From Tenacibaculum mesophilum (GTDB lineage: Bacteria; Bacteroidota; Bacteroidia; Flavobacteriales; Flavobacteriaceae): DNA of 64,000 nucleotides. Both the position numbers and the translations under genes were made by a program. Where the stretch lies: positions 3,156,001-3,220,000 of the forward strand of contig NZ_CP032544.1 in the NCBI RefSeq assembly GCF_003867075.1. The letters are read 5' to 3'. The notes beneath the pieces are model-generated. The model was not told the DNA's origin. It saw only the letters and a list, made by a program, of their open reading frames with translations, and searched no databases. Positions 44,880-54,503 of the stretch are shown one piece after another (the first letter of the stretch is position 1; each line of letters starts with the position of its first letter).

Positions 44880-45713
44880 ATGAAGAATGTTTTAATACCC
44901 TATAATTTTTCAGAAGCAGCTATTAATGCTTTAAATTACACAAAACAACTGTTTAAAGGTGTTGAGGTAACTATTTATTTATTAGATGTGTATGTAAGTC
45001 AACCATCAGAATTATTGAGCGACGAAGAAAATGAAAAATGGTTTAATGAAATGGATAATGAAATTGAAGATGAATTAAAATACCTAATTGAAGTCTTAAG
45101 AAGAGAGAATACCAGTTTTAATTATGAGTATGTTGTAGCATCAAACTCATTAACAAAAGCGGTTACTAAAACAATTGAAGAGAGGAATATTGATGTAGTA
45201 ATTACGGGTACAAAAGGAGCAAAAAGTTTAGCAGAAACATTTATTGGTACAAATACCATGAAAATGATTAATGTAGTTAACAAATGTCCAATACTTGTGG
45301 TTCCTATGAATTATAAGTATAAACCATTACATCAAATTGTATTTTCAACAAACTACAAAAGGTTGTTTACAGTGAAAGAATTACAATTTTTAATTAATTT
45401 AATCACAATTAAAAAATGTATGTTAGAAGTTGTGAATCTTTCAGAGGAAAGTTTTTTATCAGAAAATCAGCAAAGGAATAAAGTGAAATTGAGAGAATTA
45501 TTCCATGAATTAAATGTTGAATATAAAAAAATAGATTGGAAAGACTCTGAGACATTAACTTTAGAAAATCATATAGAAGAAACAGAAAGCGAGTTATTGG
45601 TTTTAATAAACCATAAGTATAATTTTTTTAACCGATTGTTAGAAGAAAATGTAATAAAAAAATCAGCATTCAATAGTAAAATTCCTATATTAATACTACC
45701 AGAAATAACTTAA
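44880..45713 (+). CDS. Universal stress protein, two Usp domains
   Basis: 277 residues. The first domain starts MKNVLIPYNFSEAAINALNY and carries the ATP-binding-type loop TGTKGAKSLAETFIGTNTMKM (G-x2-G then G-T) near 110-130 with VNKCPILVVPMNY. The second domain (from about 150) is degenerate, ending in SKIPILILPE. Usp proteins support survival in stasis and other stress. It heads an operon with a TerB-like protein (2 nt later) and CorA. Confidence 0.88.
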   Translation: MKNVLIPYNFSEAAINALNYTKQLFKGVEVTIYLLDVYVSQPSELLSDEENEKWFNEMDNEIEDELKYLIEVLRRENTSFNYEYVVASNSLTKAVTKTIEERNIDVVITGTKGAKSLAETFIGTNTMKMINVVNKCPILVVPMNYKYKPLHQIVFSTNYKRLFTVKELQFLINLITIKKCMLEVVNLSEESFLSENQQRNKVKLRELFHELNVEYKKIDWKDSETLTLENHIEETESELLVLINHKYNFFNRLLEENVIKKSAFNSKIPILILPEIT

Positions 45714-45715
45714 TT

Positions 45716-46093
45716 ATGAAATTTACGGAAGAGTTTTATAAATGTATAGCTAACCTGTTCTATGCAGTTTCTATGGCCGATAAGAATATGACTGTAGAAG
45801 AAAAAAGAAGCATTGTTAAAAGAGTAGAAATAAATTGGTCTACTTCAGAAAATAAATCCGATAGCGAACTAATTTATGAGACTATAAGAGGATTAATTAA
45901 AGAAAAAATAACTTCTGAAGAAGCCTATGAAAACTTTAAGGCTTACTATTTGGCACATAAAAAAGAATTTTCAAAAAAAGTAATTCATGATCTTTTAGCG
46001 GCATCACACGAAATTTCTGATGCCTATGCTGGAAAAAATAAGTCAGAACTCATAATTTTGGCAAAGTTGCATAAACTATTAAAACTTGCTTAA
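45716..46093 (+). CDS. Small helical TerB-like protein
   Basis: 125 residues, helical, beginning FTEEFYKCIANLFYAVSMAD then KNMTVEEKRSIVKRVEI, a pattern resembling TerB's acidic first repeat. The second half (KVIHDLLAASHEISDAYAGKN, ELIILAKLHKLL) is less typical. Assignment to the TerB fold is tentative. It lies between the Usp and CorA genes with spacings of 2 and 9 nt. Confidence 0.6.
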   Translation: MKFTEEFYKCIANLFYAVSMADKNMTVEEKRSIVKRVEINWSTSENKSDSELIYETIRGLIKEKITSEEAYENFKAYYLAHKKEFSKKVIHDLLAASHEISDAYAGKNKSELIILAKLHKLLKLA

Positions 46094-46102
46094 AAATAAA
46101 TT

Positions 46103-47167
46103 ATGACTCGATTTATAATAAAACAAAAAAACACAAAACATGTAATTCCTGGAAGTCCAGTTTTTGTAGGCAGTCAAAAAGAAGAAAATACAAGAATACG
46201 ATTAATAGGGTATGATGAAACTGAGTTTATAGAAGTTGAGTTAAAAACAATAAATGAATTAGAAAATTATATAAATAAATACAAGAGACTTTGGATTAAT
46301 ATAGATGGCTTACATGACGTGGATTTAATAGGAGAGGTTGGGGAGTTGTTTGACATCCATACACTTGTTTTGGAAGATGTAGTAAATACCGATCAAAGAC
46401 CAAGAGTAGATATAGAGGATTATTATATTTTTACGAGCATCAAAATGATGTTTTTGAATAAAGAGAAGCATCAGTTAGAGGCAGAACAGGTTTCTATGTA
46501 TTTATTGAAAAATATACTTATTACTTTTCAAGAGCGAAAGGGAGATGTTTTTGAGCCGGTAAGAGAAAGGTTGCGTAATAAAAAAGGAAGAGTTAGAAGT
46601 TATAACGTAACATATTTAAAGTATTGTTTATTAGATGTAATTGTAGATAATTATAATTTCTTAATGGAAACCTTTGGAGAAAAAGTAGAAGATTTAGAAG
46701 ATAAAATCTTACTTCAACCTAATAAAAATATATTACAAGAAATTAATAAATATAAAATAGAACTTAATTACTTTAGAAAAGCAATAAGACCAGCCCGAGA
46801 AGCAATAAATAACTTTAAAGCTTTAAAAACAGAATTAATTACTAAAAAGGAACAACCTTTTTTTAATGACTTACATGATTTAGTACAACGAAGTTATGAC
46901 TCAGTTGAAAATTATAAAAACATGTTAAGTGAGCAATTAACGGTATATTCAACGAATGTAAATAATCGTTTGAATGATATTATGAAAATACTAACCATAT
47001 TTTCAGTAATATTTATTCCTATTACTTTTATAGCGGGTATATATGGGACAAACTTTGAGTATATACCAGAACTTAGGTACCGTAGTGGGTATTTTGTAAT
47101 GTGGGGAGTTATCTTGCTTACAGTGTTGATTATGTTAGGGTATTTTAAATACAAAAAGTGGTTTTAA
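46103..47167 (+). CDS. corA: CorA-family Mg2+/divalent cation channel with a GTN signature
   Basis: 354 residues. The N-terminal cytoplasmic alpha/beta funnel (LWINIDGLHDVDLIGEVGELFDIHTLVLEDV) leads into long helices (about 195-290). Two C-terminal membrane helices follow (IFSVIFIPITFIAGIYG and FVMWGVILLTVLIMLGYF). The loop between them normally reads YGMNF; here it is YGTNF (G315-T316-N317), with codons GGG ACA AAC. The rest of the loop (EYIPEL) is normal. GMN forms the selectivity entrance, so the substitution may change ion selectivity or gating. Third gene of the Usp operon. Confidence 0.9.
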   Translation: MTRFIIKQKNTKHVIPGSPVFVGSQKEENTRIRLIGYDETEFIEVELKTINELENYINKYKRLWINIDGLHDVDLIGEVGELFDIHTLVLEDVVNTDQRPRVDIEDYYIFTSIKMMFLNKEKHQLEAEQVSMYLLKNILITFQERKGDVFEPVRERLRNKKGRVRSYNVTYLKYCLLDVIVDNYNFLMETFGEKVEDLEDKILLQPNKNILQEINKYKIELNYFRKAIRPAREAINNFKALKTELITKKEQPFFNDLHDLVQRSYDSVENYKNMLSEQLTVYSTNVNNRLNDIMKILTIFSVIFIPITFIAGIYGTNFEYIPELRYRSGYFVMWGVILLTVLIMLGYFKYKKWF

Positions 47168-47200
47168 GGATTGTTTAAGTTTTTGAAATTTAATTTTTTG

Positions 47201-47208
47201 TACTTTTG
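47201..47208 (+). promoter_or_regulatory. -7 box TACTTTTG of the metal-efflux operon
   Basis: Exact TAnnTTTG match ending 9 nt before ATG 47218, giving a very short leader. Confidence 0.6.
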
Positions 47209-47217
47209 TGTTGTAAA

Positions 47218-47637
47218 ATGAAAAAAGTATTTCATAAAATAGCATCTATTGTAATAGCTTTTGTAGTGTTGTTATCTACAATGTCATTTACCGTTAATAG
47301 TCACTTTTGTGGAGACATGTTAGTGGGTACAAGCTATTTTGTAAAGGCTGAATCTTGTGGAATGGATATGAAGCAAGAAATAAAATCTGAAGACTGTTCA
47401 GTGATGAAAAAGAATTGTTGTCAAGATGTGGCTTCAGTAGTTGAAGGTCAAGATACTTTAAAGATTACATCTTTGGATCAACTATCTTTTAATCAACAAG
47501 TCTTTATAGCTTCATTTTATTATAGCTATATTAATTTATTTGAAGGAATTCACAATAAAGTAATTCCTTTTAAAGATTATACACCTCCACTGGTCATCAA
47601 GGACATTCATGTACTTGATGAAGTATATTTAATATGA
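47218..47637 (+). CDS. HYC_CC_PP-family membrane protein
   Basis: 139 residues from ATG 47218; an upstream in-frame start lies inside the promoter box. A membrane or signal segment (IASIVIAFVVLLSTMSF) is followed by the family landmarks: SHFCGDML (the HYC position, here HFC), ESCGM, KKNCCQD and YTPPLV. The family is found next to copper and heavy-metal genes in Bacteroidota. The conserved cysteines and histidine suggest metal binding. It leads the cus-type operon. Confidence 0.85.
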   Translation: MKKVFHKIASIVIAFVVLLSTMSFTVNSHFCGDMLVGTSYFVKAESCGMDMKQEIKSEDCSVMKKNCCQDVASVVEGQDTLKITSLDQLSFNQQVFIASFYYSYINLFEGIHNKVIPFKDYTPPLVIKDIHVLDEVYLI

Positions 47638-47741
47638 TTTTTAAACAATAACTAGTTATCCTTTTGAGAAACTCATTAGGATGATTTGTCGTATTCGATG
47701 TTTTTCTAACATCAATGTTTAATTGTTTAAAATCATTTTTT

Positions 47742-50700
47742 ATGCTAAACAAAAGCATCAAATTTTTAATAGAAAATAAACTGGTAGCAGTTATATTACT
47801 CGTTTTATTTGTAGGATGGGGAACTGTAAATGCACCATTTAATTTAGATACAGGCTTTTTACCGAGCGATCCTGTAGCGGTTGATGCCATACCAGATATT
47901 GGGGAAAATCAACAAATTGTTTTCACAAAGTGGGATGGACAATCACCACAAGATATAGAAGACCAAATAACCTATCCATTAACAACATCTTTATTAGGAA
48001 TCTCAGGAGTAAAAACCATTCGTAGCTCCTCTATGTTTGGGCTTTCAAGTATTTATGTCATATTTGATGAAGGAATAGATTTTTATTGGAGTCGCTCAAG
48101 AATTCTAGAAAAACTAAATTCACTACCTAGTAATTTATTGCCAGAAGGAGTAAGTCCGTCTTTAGGACCAGATGCAACAGGTTTAGGTCAAATTTTTTGG
48201 TATACACTTGAAGGAAGAGATGAGAATGGAAATGTTACAGGTGGTTGGGATTTAAATGAGTTACGTAGTGTACAAGATTACTATGTAAAATATGCACTTT
48301 CATCTGCAAATGGGGTGTCAGAAGTAAGTTCAATAGGAGGTTATGTTCAAGAATACCAAATAGACGTAAAGCCAGAATTGATGCGTCAATACAATATCAG
48401 TTTGCAGCAAGTAGTAGCTGCGGTTAAACAGAGTAATCAAGATATTGGAGCGCAAACGATAGAAATAAATCAAGCAGAATATTTGGTACGTGGTTTAGGC
48501 TATATAAAATCAATTGCTGATATTGAAAATGCAGTTGTAAAGTCGGAAAATTATACATCTATTAGAGTAAAAGATGTTGCTAATGTAAAACTAGGAGCAG
48601 CACCACGTAGAGGAATTTTAGATAAAGAAGGAGCAGAAGTTGTTGGAGGAGTTGTTGTGTCTCGTTACGGAGCTAATCCTTTAGAAGTAATTACAAATGT
48701 TAAAGCAAAAATCAAAGAGTTAAGTGCAGGTTTACCAAGTAAAAAATTAAAAGATGGTAGAATCTCTCAATTAACGATTGTTCCATTTTATGATCGTTCA
48801 GAGTTAATTCATGAAACTTTAGATACGCTGAACGAAGCACTTACACTAGAAATACTGATAACCATTTTAGTAATCGTAGTGATGGTTTTCAACTTACGAG
48901 CTTCTGTACTAATCTCAGGGTTATTACCTGTAGCAGTGTTGATGGTTTTTATAGCAATGAAAGCCTTTGGAGTAGATGCAAACATTGTAGCCTTATCAGG
49001 AATTGCTATTGCTATTGGAACCATGGTAGATGTTGGGGTTATACTCTCCGAAAATATCATAAGTCATTTAGAGAGAAGAGAAAAGAGAAAAGAGAAAAAA
49101 GAAAGTAGAGGAGCTAGTAATGTCATTCCGACAGAACAAGGTATGAGTGATGAGGAATCTCTATCTATTAACCAAATAGTTTACAATGCTACAGCAGAAG
49201 TTTCAGGAGCAATTGTAACTGCAGTGATGACAACTATTATTAGTTTTTTACCTGTATTCACAATGATTGGAGCCGAAGGTAAATTATTCCGTCCATTGGC
49301 GTTTACAAAAACCTTTGCGTTAATCGCTGCTATTATAGTTGCGTTATTTTTAATACCTCCGTTTGCAGCTATTCTATTCAGAAAAAAAGACCTGACAAAA
49401 AACTTTAAGTACATTTTAAATGGAGTTTTATCAGTTCTAGGTATCATTGCCGTTTTTTATGGATATTGGTTAGGTATCACATTAGTAGCTTTTGGAGTCG
49501 TAGGTTTTTGGAGTAATTACTTAGGCAAAACAACAATTTATGTTTCGTTTTCCAATTATAGTTTTACGTTTTCAATAAATACAATTAATATTGTCATATC
49601 AGCATTAGTAATTGTTGGTTTACTGGCAGAATATTGGAGGCCTTTAGGAGTAGACAAAAGTATCGCTACTAATCTTTTATTTGTAGCACTTATCTGTTTT
49701 GGTTTACTAGGTTTTTTTAGTCTACTTCAAAAATATTACAATCAGATATTGTGTTGGGCGTTGAATAACAAGTTGTTGTTTTTAATCATTCCGTTGACCG
49801 TGTTAACCTGTGGATTTCTTATTTTTAAAAATACAGGAAAAGAATTTATGCCTTCATTAAATGAAGGATCATTTTTATTGATGCCAACTTCTATGCCGCA
49901 TTCGGGTGTAGAAGAAAATAAACGGGTATTACAACAGTTAGATATGGCGGTAGCTAATATACCAGAGATAGCCACGGTAGTTGGTAAGGCAGGAAGAACA
50001 GATTCAGCGTTAGACCCTGCACCACTGTCGATGTATGAAAACGTAATTAACTACAAGCCTGAATACGCATTAAATTCTGATGGAGAACGCCAGCGATTTA
50101 AGGTTGATGAAAATGGTGATTTTATACTGAAAGAAGGAATGTCATTGCGAGCGAAATATGGTGAAGCGTGGCAATCTATTGATGCAAAAATGGAACTTAT
50201 TCCTGATGAAAACGGAGAGTTTTATCGTAACTGGCGTCCGCATATCAAATCTCCAAACGATATTTGGAATGAAATTGTAAAAGTAACCAAACTGCCAGGA
50301 GTAACATCAGCGCCAAAACTACAACCCATTGAAACTCGATTGGTAATGTTACAAACAGGAATGCGAGCACCTATGGGAATTAAAGTGAAAGGACAAGATT
50401 TAAAACAAATTGAAGCTTTTGGAGTGGAACTTGAAGGAGTTTTAAAAGAAGTTGAAGGTGTTAAAAAAGAGGCTGTTTTTGCGGATAGAATCGTAGGGAA
50501 ACCTTATTTGTTAATTGATATAGATAGAGAAAAATTAGCGCGCTACGGAATTGCTATTCAAACCGTACAAGATGTGTTGAAAGTAGCGGTAGGAGGTATG
50601 CAGTTGTCGCAGACAGTAGAAGGAAGAGAACGTTACGGTATTCGTGTTCGTTATCCTAGAGAGTTACGTTCTAATCCGACTGATTTAGAAAATATCTATG

Positions 50701-51560
50701 TACCTGTAGCTAAAGGAACTCCAATTCCTTTAAGCGAATTAGCAACGATCCGTTATGAGCAAGGACCGCAGATGATTAAGAGCGAAGATACTTTCTTAAT
50801 CGGGTATGTGTTGTTTGATAAGTTAGATGGTTTTGCTGAGGTAAATGTTGTAGAAACTGCTCAAAATGTAATTCAACAAAAAATAGATTCAGGAGAATTA
50901 GTTGTTCCGAAAGGAATATCCTATCAATTTACAGGAACTTATGAAAATCAGTTAAGAGCAGAAAAAACACTGTCGATTGTGGTGCCATTAGCATTGATGA
51001 TTATCTTTTTAATACTGTATTTTCAATTTCGTTCATTAGCTACTTCGTTAATGGTATTTACTGCAATTACTATTGCTTTTGCAGGAGGGTTTATTATGAT
51101 GTGGTTGTACGGGCAAGATTGGTTCTTAAATTTTAGTGTATTTGGAGAAAACTTGCGAGAGCTATTTCAAATGCATCCAATTAACTTGAGTGTTGCTGTT
51201 TGGGTAGGGTTTATTGCATTGTTCGGAATCGCAACTGATGATGGTGTAGTAATGGCAACGTACTTAAAACAAACATTTACTAAAGACAAACCTCAAACAA
51301 TTGGAGCCATTCGTGCATCAGCACTACATGGAGGAAATAAACGTATTAGAGCATGTGTAATGACCACAGCAACAACCATTTTAGCTTTGTTACCAGTGTT
51401 AACTTCAACAGGAAGAGGAAGTGATATTATGATTCCGATGGCAATTCCTGCTTTTGGAGGAATGATTATAGATGTGACTTCATACTTTATAGTACCTGTA
51501 TTATATAGTTGGCGTGAAGAATTTTTATTAAAACGTAAAATGAAAAGAGATGAGTTTTAA
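47742..51560 (+). CDS. cusA: CusA/CzcA-type heavy-metal RND efflux pump
   Basis: 1272 residues from ATG 47742. An inner-membrane RND pump exporting Cu+/Ag+ or similar through CusB and a TolC-type channel. Landmarks: IPDIGENQQIVFTKWDGQSP near the start, LSGIAIAIGTMVDVGVILSEN (helix 4 proton relay), MLQTGMRAPMGIKVKG near 870 and GIATDDGVVMATYLK near 1165. After helix 4 (about residues 440-474) there is a non-conserved insertion: a purine-repeat RREKRKEKKE run, then VIPTEQGMSDEES, encoded by DNA that looks like a flavobacterial intergenic repeat. The end overlaps the TolC-type gene by 11 nt. Confidence 0.93.
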   Translation: MLNKSIKFLIENKLVAVILLVLFVGWGTVNAPFNLDTGFLPSDPVAVDAIPDIGENQQIVFTKWDGQSPQDIEDQITYPLTTSLLGISGVKTIRSSSMFGLSSIYVIFDEGIDFYWSRSRILEKLNSLPSNLLPEGVSPSLGPDATGLGQIFWYTLEGRDENGNVTGGWDLNELRSVQDYYVKYALSSANGVSEVSSIGGYVQEYQIDVKPELMRQYNISLQQVVAAVKQSNQDIGAQTIEINQAEYLVRGLGYIKSIADIENAVVKSENYTSIRVKDVANVKLGAAPRRGILDKEGAEVVGGVVVSRYGANPLEVITNVKAKIKELSAGLPSKKLKDGRISQLTIVPFYDRSELIHETLDTLNEALTLEILITILVIVVMVFNLRASVLISGLLPVAVLMVFIAMKAFGVDANIVALSGIAIAIGTMVDVGVILSENIISHLERREKRKEKKESRGASNVIPTEQGMSDEESLSINQIVYNATAEVSGAIVTAVMTTIISFLPVFTMIGAEGKLFRPLAFTKTFALIAAIIVALFLIPPFAAILFRKKDLTKNFKYILNGVLSVLGIIAVFYGYWLGITLVAFGVVGFWSNYLGKTTIYVSFSNYSFTFSINTINIVISALVIVGLLAEYWRPLGVDKSIATNLLFVALICFGLLGFFSLLQKYYNQILCWALNNKLLFLIIPLTVLTCGFLIFKNTGKEFMPSLNEGSFLLMPTSMPHSGVEENKRVLQQLDMAVANIPEIATVVGKAGRTDSALDPAPLSMYENVINYKPEYALNSDGERQRFKVDENGDFILKEGMSLRAKYGEAWQSIDAKMELIPDENGEFYRNWRPHIKSPNDIWNEIVKVTKLPGVTSAPKLQPIETRLVMLQTGMRAPMGIKVKGQDLKQIEAFGVELEGVLKEVEGVKKEAVFADRIVGKPYLLIDIDREKLARYGIAIQTVQDVLKVAVGGMQLSQTVEGRERYGIRVRYPRELRSNPTDLENIYVPVAKGTPIPLSELATIRYEQGPQMIKSEDTFLIGYVLFDKLDGFAEVNVVETAQNVIQQKIDSGELVVPKGISYQFTGTYENQLRAEKTLSIVVPLALMIIFLILYFQFRSLATSLMVFTAITIAFAGGFIMMWLYGQDWFLNFSVFGENLRELFQMHPINLSVAVWVGFIALFGIATDDGVVMATYLKQTFTKDKPQTIGAIRASALHGGNKRIRACVMTTATTILALLPVLTSTGRGSDIMIPMAIPAFGGMIIDVTSYFIVPVLYSWREEFLLKRKMKRDEF
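49121..49165 (+). repeat. Intergenic-type repeat captured within cusA
   Basis: TGTCATTCCGACAGAACAAG, continuing into GATGAGGAATCTCT, resembles the TGTCATTCCGA...GAGGAATCT repeats common between flavobacterial genes. It is in frame and codes for a loop absent from the family pattern. Confidence 0.45.
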
Positions 51561-52785
51561 AAGGAATAATAAAAAAGCAGCTTTATTTCTAGCTACTGTG
51601 TTTTTTGCTTTTACGATGCAAGGACAAAATCTAGAGGAGTATATTAAGACTGCTTTAGAAAATAATCCAGAAGTACAACAGTTTGATACGAAGTATAAAC
51701 GTATTTCTGAGAAAAAGGAAGAAGTAAATACTTTGCCTAATACCGAGTTTGGGGCAGGGTATTTTGTGAGTACACCAGAAACACGTACAGGTCCACAACG
51801 ATTTAAGTTGTCTGTAAAACAAATGATTCCTTTCTTCGGAACCATAACAGCACGGGAAAACTATGTATCCTCATTAGCTGATGCAGCTTATCAAGATATT
51901 GTAATTGTAAAACGTAAGTTAGCAACATCAGTAGCGCAATTGTATTATAAACTCTATGAAATTAAAGCAAAGCAAAAAGTATTGGATGAAAATATAGAAT
52001 TGCTTAAAACGTATGAAAAGTTAGCATTAACTTCAGTAGAAGTAGGTAAGGCATCAGCGGTAGATGTGTTAAGGTTACAGATAAGACAGAATGAGTTGAA
52101 TCAACAAAAAGAAGTATTAGTAGAAACATTTTCAGGGATAGAAAAAGCATTTAATAGATTATTGAATCAAGAAGTTAATACATCAATTTCTGTGGTTAAT
52201 AGTTTGCAAGTCCCGAAAGAAGCTGATAAAATACAACCAAGTACTTTAAAGTTACACCCAGAGTTAATCAAGTTTGATAAGTTATACACTTCCGTAGAAC
52301 AATCAGAGTTCTTGAACCAAAAAGAAAAACAACCTATGATTGGTTTTGGGCTTGATTATGTAAATGTTGAGAAGCGCACGGATATGAATATGGTAGATAA
52401 TGGAAAAGATATTATAATGCCAATGGTATCGTTGTCAATTCCTATTTTCAATAAGAAAAATAAATCTATAAGCAAACAAAATAAGTTACAGCAAGAGGAA
52501 ATTCTATCGCAAAAAGAACAACGATATAATACGCTAGAATCTGTATTGTATAGAGCAGTTTCAGATAGAAATGCAGCGATGATAAGTCACAGAACACAAC
52601 TTAAAAATTTAGAGCAAGCAAAAAATGCTGAACAAATTTTGGTAAAAAGTTACGAGACAGGTACAATCGATTTTAATGATGTGTTAGATATTCAGGAGTT
52701 ACAGTTAAAGTTTCAAACGAATATGATTACGTCGGTGGTAAATTACTATACACAAAGTACTATCATTAATTACTTAATACAATAA
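51550..52785 (+). CDS. TolC-family outer-membrane efflux channel
   Basis: 411 residues: a signal peptide (LFLATVFFAFTMQGQ), then long helices typical of TolC (NLEEYIKTALENNPEVQQFD; a repeat of the pattern near 210-235). The C-terminal half has SVLYRAVSDRNAAM and YETGTIDFNDVLDIQELQLKFQ, the usual repeat end. It supplies the outer-membrane exit for the CusA/CusB pump. It overlaps cusA by 11 nt and ends 1 nt before cusB. Confidence 0.92.
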   Translation: MSFKRNNKKAALFLATVFFAFTMQGQNLEEYIKTALENNPEVQQFDTKYKRISEKKEEVNTLPNTEFGAGYFVSTPETRTGPQRFKLSVKQMIPFFGTITARENYVSSLADAAYQDIVIVKRKLATSVAQLYYKLYEIKAKQKVLDENIELLKTYEKLALTSVEVGKASAVDVLRLQIRQNELNQQKEVLVETFSGIEKAFNRLLNQEVNTSISVVNSLQVPKEADKIQPSTLKLHPELIKFDKLYTSVEQSEFLNQKEKQPMIGFGLDYVNVEKRTDMNMVDNGKDIIMPMVSLSIPIFNKKNKSISKQNKLQQEEILSQKEQRYNTLESVLYRAVSDRNAAMISHRTQLKNLEQAKNAEQILVKSYETGTIDFNDVLDIQELQLKFQTNMITSVVNYYTQSTIINYLIQ

Positions 52786-52786
52786 A

Positions 52787-54490
52787 ATGAAAAAATATAT
52801 AATCTATATAGGAGTTTTAATCGCTGGGATATTTTTAGGATGGCTACTTTTTGGTGGAGGTCCCTCAAAAAGTGAGGCAGCTCATGACCATACTGCAGTA
52901 GAAAAAGGTAAAATGTGGACATGCTCTATGCACCCACAAATTATGCAAACAGAACCAGGAGATTGTCCTATTTGTGGAATGGATTTAATCCCTGCGGAAG
53001 CAGGAGCTGAAGGACTAGCTGCAAATCAGTTTAAATTGACTAAAAATGCATTGGCACTAGCAAATGTACAAACTACTGTGATTGGTAATGTTATGAGTGC
53101 AGATAATACAATTACACTATCAGGAAAAATAGCAGAAAACGAAAAGTCGAATGCAGTACAAGTGAGTTATTTTGCAGGAAGGATAGAACGTTTAAACGTG
53201 AACTTTACAGGAGAAAAAATAAGTAAAGGTCAGTTGTTGGCAACAGTATATTCTCCTGAATTGGTAAAAGCACAGCAAGAATTATTAACAGCAGCGTCAG
53301 TAAAAGAAAATCAGCCAGCATTGTATAAAGCAGTTAGAAATAAGCTAAAATTGTGGAAGCTGTCTGAAAACCAAATTAATCAAATTGAAAAAACAGGGAA
53401 AGTCAAAGAAAACTTTCCTGTGTATGCTACAGTTTCTGGTACAGTATCAGAAAAACTAGTAGAACAAGGAGATTATGTAAGTCAAGGACAGGTCTTATTG
53501 AAAATAGCTAATTTGAATTCAGTATGGGCAAACTTTGATGTATATGAGAATCAAATCAGTAATTTTAAAGTAGGTCAAAATATATCGATTACTACGAATG
53601 CGTATCCGAATAAAGTTTTTAATGCTAAAGTTTCATTTATAGATCCTGTTATGAACCCAGAAACCAGAACTATAACCATGCGTGCCGTGTTAAATAACAA
53701 CAAAGGAAAGTTTAAACCAGCTATGTTTGTTACAGGAAAGGTGGAAGCTACAGGAAAGCAAACAGAACAACAATTAAGTATTCCGGTTACAGCAGTTTTA
53801 TGGACAGGAAAACGTTCAGTTGTATACGTAAAGCCTGACGCAAGTAAACCAGTTTTTGAAATGCGAGAAGTGGTATTAGGAAGAAGAGCAGGAGAGAGCT
53901 ATTTAGTAGAGAAAGAGTTGAAGTCAGGAGAAGAGATTGTTACGAATGGTGTGTTCACAATTGATGCATCAGCACAATTACAAGGGAAGAAGTCAATGAT
54001 GAATCATACAAAAGAGATTATGGAATCTTTTAGTACATCAAAAAAGTTTAAAGAGCAATTGCAAAAAGCTTATAAAGCCTACATTGTCTTAAAAGATGCT
54101 TTGGTAAAAACTGATGCAAATGCAGCAAAAATAAGTGCAGGCAACCTACAAAAAGCCTTAACATCGGTTGATATGAAGTTGTTAACGAATGAAGAAGCTC
54201 ATAAGCAGTGGATGCAATTAGTTCCTGCGCTAAAGTCAAGCAATGCAGAAATTGGAAAAACTACTGATGTAAGTGCTCAGCGAAAGTATTTTAAAGTATT
54301 ATCAGAGCATTTTATTATAGCAGTTCAATCTTTTGGAATAAATGAGGTTACCTATAAACAATACTGTCCTATGGCAGATAGTGATAAAGGAGCTTATTGG
54401 TTAAGTAAAGAAAAACAAGTGTTAAATCCGTATTTTGGTGAGGGTATGCTAAAATGTGGTGAAGTAAAAGAAATAATTACTAATAATTAA
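52787..54490 (+). CDS. cusB: CusB-type periplasmic adaptor with metal-binding domains
   Basis: 567 residues. One N-terminal membrane anchor (IIYIGVLIAGIFLGWLLFGGG), then a heavy-metal-binding domain WTCSMHPQIMQTEPGDCPIC with GMDLIPA (about 43-69). The adaptor core follows with lipoyl and barrel parts (VQVSYFAGRIERLNVNFTGE, VYATVSGTVSEKLVEQGDYV, PAMFVTGKVE). From about 425 a DUF3347-type domain has helices and QYCPMADSDKGAYWL, then YFGEGMLKCGEV. The extra metal sites fit handing of copper to CusA. Confidence 0.92.
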   Translation: MKKYIIYIGVLIAGIFLGWLLFGGGPSKSEAAHDHTAVEKGKMWTCSMHPQIMQTEPGDCPICGMDLIPAEAGAEGLAANQFKLTKNALALANVQTTVIGNVMSADNTITLSGKIAENEKSNAVQVSYFAGRIERLNVNFTGEKISKGQLLATVYSPELVKAQQELLTAASVKENQPALYKAVRNKLKLWKLSENQINQIEKTGKVKENFPVYATVSGTVSEKLVEQGDYVSQGQVLLKIANLNSVWANFDVYENQISNFKVGQNISITTNAYPNKVFNAKVSFIDPVMNPETRTITMRAVLNNNKGKFKPAMFVTGKVEATGKQTEQQLSIPVTAVLWTGKRSVVYVKPDASKPVFEMREVVLGRRAGESYLVEKELKSGEEIVTNGVFTIDASAQLQGKKSMMNHTKEIMESFSTSKKFKEQLQKAYKAYIVLKDALVKTDANAAKISAGNLQKALTSVDMKLLTNEEAHKQWMQLVPALKSSNAEIGKTTDVSAQRKYFKVLSEHFIIAVQSFGINEVTYKQYCPMADSDKGAYWLSKEKQVLNPYFGEGMLKCGEVKEIITNN

Positions 54491-54503
54491 ATATCAAATC
54501 AAA

